From an uncultured Sutterella sp. (lineage in GTDB: Bacteria > Pseudomonadota > Gammaproteobacteria > Burkholderiales > Burkholderiaceae_F): 11,981 nucleotides of DNA. The notes below the pieces were generated by a model. The model worked only from the letters and a program-made list of their open reading frames with translations, searched no databases and had not been told where the DNA came from. Positions 7,941 through 11,981 of this stretch are shown in pieces. How positions within the stretch are numbered: position 1 is the first letter of the stretch; each line of letters starts with the position of its first letter. Where the stretch lies: NCBI GenBank assembly GCA_934255515.1, contig CAKQON010000055.1, forward strand, positions 1 through 11,981, given 5' to 3'. The position numbers were made by a program, and so were the translations under genes.

Positions 7941-9419
7941 ATGCAAAGACGAGATCTCGTCCGCACCGGCCTCATTGGAGCCGCCGCGGCTGCAGCGGGA
8001 GCCGCCCAGGCGGCCGTCCCGGAAAAGAAGCGCCTCACGGAAGACTGGGACGTTGTCGTTGTCGGCGCCGGCTTTGCCGGCATGTGCGCCGCACTCGAAG
8101 CTGCGGAAAAAGGCGCGAAGACAGTCCTCATCGAAAAGATGAATCGCCCGGACGGCGCAACCGTCTATTCCTCCGGCTGGATTGCCGCTGTTGGAAGCCG
8201 CTTCCAGAAGAATCACCCCGAGGATTCAAAGAAAGCCTTCTTTGACGACATGATGCGGCTTTCGCACTATCGCTCCGACCCGGAGCTCATCAAGGTCTAC
8301 GCCGAGGAATCGGGCGACGGCATTGACTGGCTCGCGGACCACGGAACGCCCTTCTACCTCTGGGAAAACCTTCCGTCGCCGGAGCTCTCGCGCTGCCTCA
8401 TCAGCCCGGGAGAAGGCATCACGGGCGGGAGCAAACTGATCCGCTGCCTCATGGCCGCACTCGAAAAGAAGGGCGTGCCCATTCACTACAACACGAAGGC
8501 CGTAAGCCTCGTGAAGGACGACTGCTTCAACGTTGAAGGCGTTTCCTGCATCACGCCTGAAGGCCGGAAAGACTATCTTGCCCGCGGCGGCGTCATTCTG
8601 ACGACTGGCGGCTACGGCGCCAATGAGGCGATGGTCGACAAATACATTGGTCCCTGGGCGTCGCGACTCATCGTGCGCGGCTCGCCCTGGATCACGGGCG
8701 AAAACATCCTGATGGCTGAAGAGGTCCAAGCGCTTCTCGTCAATATGGACCAGTTCTACGCGGGCCCGATCACGCCCAACGGCCACTGCAACCCGTCGCC
8801 CCTCATGCATGCCGGCTACGGCATCCAGGTCAATACGAAGGGCCGCCGCTTTGTGCCGGAAACCTGGCTTCAGGTGCCTAAGGCCAAGGCGATTGCCGAA
8901 CGTACGGAAGACAACCGCAGCTTCATGCTGATCGGCGCCGACGCGGACAAGAACGCCAACATTCTCACCAACACGATCAAGCGCTTTGCGCGCCTCGGCT
9001 TTGAAGTCATCAAGGGCGACACGATTGAGGAAGCGGCTGAAAAGGCGGGCGTTCCTCCGAAAGTCCTCGCGGAAACGGTGCGCGAATTCAATGCGGCCGT
9101 GAAGGCCGGAAAAGCGAAGGAGCTTGATCCTCCTTACGAATACGACGAACCGCATGCGCTCGAGACGGGGCCCTTCTACATGATCCCGGCCGCGGGCGGC
9201 ATGGCGAGCACCTTCGGCGGCCCCAAAATCAACCGCGACGCACAGGTGGTCAACTTCGAGCGTCGTCCCATCCCGGGACTCTATGCTGCGGGCGCTGCCG
9301 CGGGCGGCGTCTGGGTCTATGACGACATCGGCGGCAATCAGCTGGGCGGCGGCATGGTCTTCGGCCGCGTGGCCGCTCGCCACGCCGCAGCACGCGCCCA
9401 ATCGCGCAAGAACGCCTGA
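7941..9419 (+). CDS. Tat-exported FAD-dependent reductase, fumarate reductase/flavocytochrome c superfamily
   Basis: A 492-residue periplasmic flavoprotein. The N-terminus QRRDLVRTG plus an alanine-rich stretch to about residue 25 is a twin-arginine (Tat) leader, consistent with export after FAD insertion. The Rossmann FAD motif is VVVGAGFAG (39-47) with E65 at the end of the second strand. The family features GGYGAN (223-228), TGENILMAE (252-260), IPGLYAAG (444-451) and GGNQLGGGMVFGR (464-476) are present. Compared from memory with Shewanella flavocytochrome c3, the catalytic Arg of the RFMNE-TRD region, the HH of HHTMGG and the Arg of NRLGGN appear replaced (VPETWLQVPK at 305-314, AAGGMASTFGG at 417-427, DDIGGN at 461-466). 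The C-terminal pattern resembles 3-ketosteroid-dehydrogenase-like members. The acceptor is therefore unknown and fumarate is unlikely. The tetraheme cytochrome gene follows after 17 bases and is the likely electron donor. There is no heme motif in this chain. Confidence 0.88.
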   Translation: MQRRDLVRTGLIGAAAAAAGAAQAAVPEKKRLTEDWDVVVVGAGFAGMCAALEAAEKGAKTVLIEKMNRPDGATVYSSGWIAAVGSRFQKNHPEDSKKAFFDDMMRLSHYRSDPELIKVYAEESGDGIDWLADHGTPFYLWENLPSPELSRCLISPGEGITGGSKLIRCLMAALEKKGVPIHYNTKAVSLVKDDCFNVEGVSCITPEGRKDYLARGGVILTTGGYGANEAMVDKYIGPWASRLIVRGSPWITGENILMAEEVQALLVNMDQFYAGPITPNGHCNPSPLMHAGYGIQVNTKGRRFVPETWLQVPKAKAIAERTEDNRSFMLIGADADKNANILTNTIKRFARLGFEVIKGDTIEEAAEKAGVPPKVLAETVREFNAAVKAGKAKELDPPYEYDEPHALETGPFYMIPAAGGMASTFGGPKINRDAQVVNFERRPIPGLYAAGAAAGGVWVYDDIGGNQLGGGMVFGRVAARHAAARAQSRKNA

Positions 9420-9436
9420 TGATGAGGAGAAAAGCT

Positions 9437-9799
9437 ATGAAATTCAATCGTCTTGCTTTTGTCGCCCTCACTGCGGGCGCCATGCTCATTTCCGCTTCGC
9501 TCCCAGCCGCAGCTGCGGACTACGGCAAATTCCTTGCCGACCGCCACATGGCCCGCGGCGTTCAATGCGTCTCCTGCCACGGAACAGCCTCTCCCCAGCC
9601 CGGAGCGACCGTGAAGACGGAAAGCTGCAACGCCTGCCACCAGTCGCTTGACGCCGTGGCAAAGCGCACGCAGAAGGTGGATCCCAATCCGCACTACAAC
9701 CACCTGGTAGGCCTCGACTGCGTCGAATGCCATAAGGGCCACCGCCAGTCGGTCAACATGTGCGCGGGCTGCCACAACATTCACTACAACGTGCCTTAA
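9437..9799 (+). CDS. periplasmic tetraheme cytochrome c
   Basis: A 120-residue secreted cytochrome. A Sec signal peptide (KFNR, hydrophobic core, cleavage near AAA at 25-27) is followed by four CXXCH heme sites: CVSCH 44-48, CNACH 64-68, CVECH 95-99 and CAGCH 109-113. Extra histidines at 37, 86, 89, 102 and 116 can act as distal ligands, suggesting bis-His low-potential hemes as in the tetraheme domain of flavocytochrome c3 (Cytochrom_c3_2 type). The ATG at 9437 has GAGGAG (9424-9429) 7 bases upstream. That Shine-Dalgarno lies just past the flavoprotein stop codon, so the two genes form a tight operon. The role is inferred to be electron relay from a membrane quinol dehydrogenase, not encoded here, to the flavoprotein. 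There is no membrane anchor. A strong terminator follows. Confidence 0.93.
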   Translation: MKFNRLAFVALTAGAMLISASLPAAAADYGKFLADRHMARGVQCVSCHGTASPQPGATVKTESCNACHQSLDAVAKRTQKVDPNPHYNHLVGLDCVECHKGHRQSVNMCAGCHNIHYNVP

Positions 9800-9826
9800 C
9801 CGAGCGCGCAGCATGAATTAACGAAC

Positions 9827-9869
9827 AGCACGGCCGGTGACTCCTGAGACGCTCCGGTCGTGCTTTTTT
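9827..9869 (+). terminator. terminator of the flavoprotein-cytochrome operon
   Basis: AGCACGGCCGG (9827-9837) pairs with CCGGTCGTGCT (9854-9864) over 11 bp with one G-U pair and a 16-base loop. A T-run follows at 9864-9869. It separates the operon from the AraC-family gene. Confidence 0.9.
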
Positions 9870-10022
9870 CTTCGCGGTTTATGTCGGATTATCGCGGGGA
9901 TTCTCTTTTCGCTTCGATTGAAATAGACTCGATCAAATGCCCCTTTCTCACGGGAAAGCTTAGGAAGCCGAGCACATTCCGCCCGGCGCTCGTCTCTTTT
10001 CCCGAAAAAATTTCCGGACTCT

Positions 10023-10883
10023 ATGAGCCGGAAGATTGACCCTAAAAATGTCCCCATGTCAGCCTTCATAGAAGCTACCAAATGGCCCGACGACGCCGAT
10101 CCGGACGACACAACGGCACTCCTCCAGTGCCTCATCGTCGACGAGCGCACGCCGTCTTCGGCCGCTGCCGGCCAGCACATGCATCGAAACGGCCAGTTCG
10201 TCGTCGCGCTTTCGGGACTTGTCGGCCTGCGGATTGGAGACCGAGAGATCGCCTTTCCGCCGTCCTCCGCAGCATGGGTGCCGCCCGGCCTTTTTCACGA
10301 AGGCTTTCTCGGCGAAGGCGCCGTATCGCTCTACTGTCTCATCAATCCGGACTGGGCCCGGATGCTCCCGCAGCATCCCTATCGACTGCTGCTCGACCCG
10401 ATGACGATCGAGATGCTGAAGCGCTTCACCCGATATCCGGTCGGCTATTCGTTGAGTTCGCATGAGGCGCGCTTGGCTCGCGTACTTTTCGAGGAACTCG
10501 CGGGCGCAAGGCAGTTGCCTCTGAGCTTTGTACCGCTCTCCCCCCACCCGGCATTAAAGCGCATCGCCGAAGCACTGGTTAAGAGACCTGGAGACGGCCG
10601 GCTCATCAAAGAATGGGCCAATCAATGCGCTATGAGCGAGCGCACGCTCGCTCGGCTCGTCGTCCGGGAAACCGGCCTCTCCTTCGGCGCCTGGCGTCTT
10701 CGCATCATCATGCTCGCTGCCACCCACCATCTTCTCGCCGGAGAATGCGTTGAAGAAGTGGCCGAGAGAATCGGCTATTCCTCCGCCTCAGCCTTCACCG
10801 CCGCCTTCCGGCGGATCTTCGGACTGACGCCCGGAATGCTGCGTCGGGGAGAGGCGACCTGCCTTCGCGACGCTGCTCTCTAG
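10023..10883 (+). CDS. AraC family transcriptional regulator with N-terminal cupin
   Basis: A 286-residue regulator. The N-terminal cupin-like sensor domain spans about residues 45-110 and contains QHMHRNGQF (H52, H54) and WVPPGLFHEG (H92). The C-terminal AraC DNA-binding domain has a first helix-turn-helix around 195-215 (EWANQCAMSERTLARLV). A second lies around 243-268, with the family signature GYSSASAFTAAFRRIFGLTPG. It belongs to the cupin-AraC subgroup that often controls an adjacent gene in response to a small ligand. It follows the reductase operon on the same strand, behind a terminator and a 150-bp gap, so it probably has its own promoter; I see only weak hexamers there. ATG 10023 has no clear Shine-Dalgarno, and ATG 10056 is an alternative start that would remove 11 residues. 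Control of the upstream operon through the repeats at 7796-7825 is inferred. Confidence 0.92.
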   Translation: MSRKIDPKNVPMSAFIEATKWPDDADPDDTTALLQCLIVDERTPSSAAAGQHMHRNGQFVVALSGLVGLRIGDREIAFPPSSAAWVPPGLFHEGFLGEGAVSLYCLINPDWARMLPQHPYRLLLDPMTIEMLKRFTRYPVGYSLSSHEARLARVLFEELAGARQLPLSFVPLSPHPALKRIAEALVKRPGDGRLIKEWANQCAMSERTLARLVVRETGLSFGAWRLRIIMLAATHHLLAGECVEEVAERIGYSSASAFTAAFRRIFGLTPGMLRRGEATCLRDAAL

Positions 10884-10907
10884 CTGCCGCGCTCCTTTCA
10901 GAGGCAT

Positions 10908-11786
10908 TCAGGCGTCATCCTCCTCGCGCAGAAGCTCGAGAAGCCGTTCGGCCGCAGGCGTCATGATCCGATCCTTCACCCAGGCAACGGACACGCCCGC
11001 GGAGAGTTCCGGCTCGAGCGGGAGCCACACGAGGTTGGACTTCGGTTCCGGGTTGATGATCCCTTCGAGCGCAAGGACGCTACCGACGCCCGCTTCCGCG
11101 AGGAGATAGGCGTTGTAGAGGAGGTTGAAGTGCGCGGCGACGCGGATCTCCTGAGCATGCTTTCCCAGCCACGAGAGGAGTTCGTTGTTCTGCGACGCCT
11201 GAAGCGACGCGACGAGCGGCCCCCGGAGCAGATCCTCGGGGTGAACCGACGTCTTCCCCGACAGTTCGCCGCCCCGCCGGGTGAGAAGCCCCCAGCGGTT
11301 GCGTTCCTTGAGCGAAATACGGCCGTACTGAGAAAGATCCACGTCGCCGATGAAGACGCCGAAATCCGTTACGCCCGAATGGAGTTCCGAACGTACGATC
11401 TCCTCGTGACTGCTCACGATGACTACCGTTACGAGGGGCGCCTCCTCGCGAAGCCGTGCGATGGCTCTCGCAAGGGGCCTCAGGCAGGGCGTCTCGCCCG
11501 CCGCAATCCGGATTTCGCCCGCAAGCTCCTCCTCGGCCTTCATTTCGGCCTTCGTGCGGTCAAAGAGCGCCGTAATGAGGAGCGCACGCTCATAAAATAG
11601 CTTTCCCTTCGGAGTGAGGAGAAGCCGCCGGTTGCTTCTTTCAAAAAGCTTGTGGCCGAGCTCCTCCTCAAGATCCATGAATTGCCTTGAGAGCGTGGGC
11701 TGCGCGACGTGCACGCGCGCGCAGGCGCCCGAAATGCTCCCGGCTTCCACGGCAGCGATGAAGTAGCGAAGTACCCGGATATCCAT
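10908..11786 (-). CDS. LysR family transcriptional regulator
   Basis: A 292-residue LysR-type regulator. The N-terminal winged helix-turn-helix covers residues 1-60 and contains SISGACARVHVAQPTLSRQF (17-36), EELGHKLFER and LLLTPKG, all typical of the family. A periplasmic-binding-protein-like effector domain (about 90-290) follows. The ATG at 11786 has GGAAGG at 11795-11800, 8 bases upstream. The gene converges on the AraC gene with only 24 bases between the stop codons and no visible terminator. The start faces an AT-rich stretch (11787-11981) carrying dyads of LysR-box type, so it probably controls itself and a divergent gene beyond the right edge. The effector is unknown. Confidence 0.93.
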   Translation of the reverse strand: MDIRVLRYFIAAVEAGSISGACARVHVAQPTLSRQFMDLEEELGHKLFERSNRRLLLTPKGKLFYERALLITALFDRTKAEMKAEEELAGEIRIAAGETPCLRPLARAIARLREEAPLVTVVIVSSHEEIVRSELHSGVTDFGVFIGDVDLSQYGRISLKERNRWGLLTRRGGELSGKTSVHPEDLLRGPLVASLQASQNNELLSWLGKHAQEIRVAAHFNLLYNAYLLAEAGVGSVLALEGIINPEPKSNLVWLPLEPELSAGVSVAWVKDRIMTPAAERLLELLREEDDA

Positions 11787-11811
11787 AGCGTCAACCTTCC
11801 AGCGTCAAATC

Positions 11812-11826
11812 ATGCTCAAAAAGCAT
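11812..11826. promoter_or_regulatory. LysR-box-like dyad, copy 1 (proximal to the lysR-type gene)
   Basis: The site reads ATGC-N7-GCAT and contains the T-N11-A core typical of LysR-type sites. One more complementary pair step lies outside the core, so TCATGCT (11810-11816) faces AGCATGA (11822-11828). It ends 26 bp from the start codon of the LysR-type gene, a position suited to autoregulation. Confidence 0.5.
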
Positions 11827-11907
11827 GAAATTGAACAATAATAATGTATTTAACATAGTGTTCTACGCTAAATATAGTTTTCATCAACAAATCAACAAAA
11901 CAAAGGA

Positions 11908-11918
11908 TGCTCTGAGCA
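11908..11918. promoter_or_regulatory. short dyad between the two LysR-box-like sites
   Basis: TGCTC and GAGCA flank a single T. The left arm shares the ATGCTC half-site with the copy at 11812. It may be a weaker or auxiliary site, or chance. Confidence 0.25.
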
Positions 11919-11930
11919 AATCGAAAGATA

Positions 11931-11945
11931 ATGCATTAATTGCAT
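11931..11945. promoter_or_regulatory. LysR-box-like dyad, copy 2 (distal)
   Basis: A second ATGC-N7-GCAT with a T-N11-A core, 119 bp from the first copy. Its right half overlaps the TTGCAT -35 candidate of a promoter that points out of the window. Confidence 0.5.
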
Positions 11946-11968
11946 AAATATCAAATATATGATAGAAT
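11940..11968 (+). promoter_or_regulatory. possible promoter of a divergent gene beyond the window
   Basis: TTGCAT (11940-11945) and TAGAAT (11963-11968, 5 of 6 bases of the -10 consensus) are spaced 17 bp apart. The surrounding DNA is very AT-rich, and the transcript would run past the right edge, opposite to the LysR-type gene. Confidence 0.4.
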
Positions 11969-11979
11969 ATATCTATCAT
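11959..11979. repeat. perfect inverted repeat over the putative -10 region
   Basis: Arms ATGATAGA (11959-11966) and TCTATCAT (11972-11979) are perfect reverse complements around the 5-base centre ATATA. It covers the TAGAAT -10 candidate, a position expected for a repressor operator. It does not resemble the ATGC-N7-GCAT sites, so it may bind a different protein. Confidence 0.55.
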
Positions 11980-11981
11980 GA

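Noticed and set aside
8226..9401. 391-codon open frame on the minus strand opposite the flavoprotein gene
   Set aside because: It is a shadow of the high-GC plus-strand gene, whose FAD motifs are clear. The antisense product has no recognisable domain and is dominated by Arg, Ala and His.
7941..9419. Naming the flavoprotein a fumarate reductase
   Set aside because: The superfamily fold is clear, but the residues expected for fumarate binding and proton delivery appear absent, so a substrate-specific name is not supported.

Overview
The window looks like chromosomal DNA of a GC-rich betaproteobacterium. A split flavoprotein plus small tetraheme cytochrome c module, a Tat-type leader and the general protein character recall gut Burkholderiales of the Sutterellaceae (Sutterella/Parasutterella). 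That placement is inferred from gene style; no marker gene settles it. I recognise nine intact protein genes and one broken gene. No rRNA, tRNA, CRISPR array or insertion sequence is visible.

Left part (1-5441). Adenylate kinase (adk) is preceded by a leader with a perfect inverted repeat and followed by a strong terminator. Next come an FAD-linked D-2-hydroxyacid dehydrogenase family gene and a lipoprotein of unknown family with a lipobox. The lipoprotein gene converges on an M20 amidohydrolase gene, and a hairpin terminator lies between them. These look like separately transcribed single genes.

Middle (5442-6920). A minus-strand AAA-type ATPase gene is disrupted by an 8-bp tandem duplication and an amber codon; its Walker motifs also look degraded. 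It is followed by about 390 bp without a gene. That stretch holds several dyads, including two back-to-back hairpins in the presumed leader of the next gene.

Right part (6921-11981). An orphan family-3 periplasmic solute-binding protein ends in a 15-bp-stem terminator. Then comes a two-gene operon: a Tat-exported FAD protein of the fumarate reductase/flavocytochrome c superfamily and a periplasmic tetraheme cytochrome c. Together they look like a split version of one-chain flavocytochrome c reductases, with electrons passing from the cytochrome hemes to FAD to an unknown acceptor. The residues that define fumarate reductases appear to be replaced, so the substrate is probably not fumarate. 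A 9-bp direct repeat with a 21-bp period lies upstream of the operon, an AraC-type arrangement, and an AraC-family regulator gene follows the operon. A LysR-type regulator gene converges on the AraC gene. Its AT-rich upstream region carries two copies of ATGC-N7-GCAT and a large dyad over a promoter-like sequence that points out of the window, so its target gene probably begins just past the right edge.

The most interesting material is the reductase module with its altered active site, its possible AraC operator, the unusual solute-binding protein beside it, and the paired LysR-type operators.
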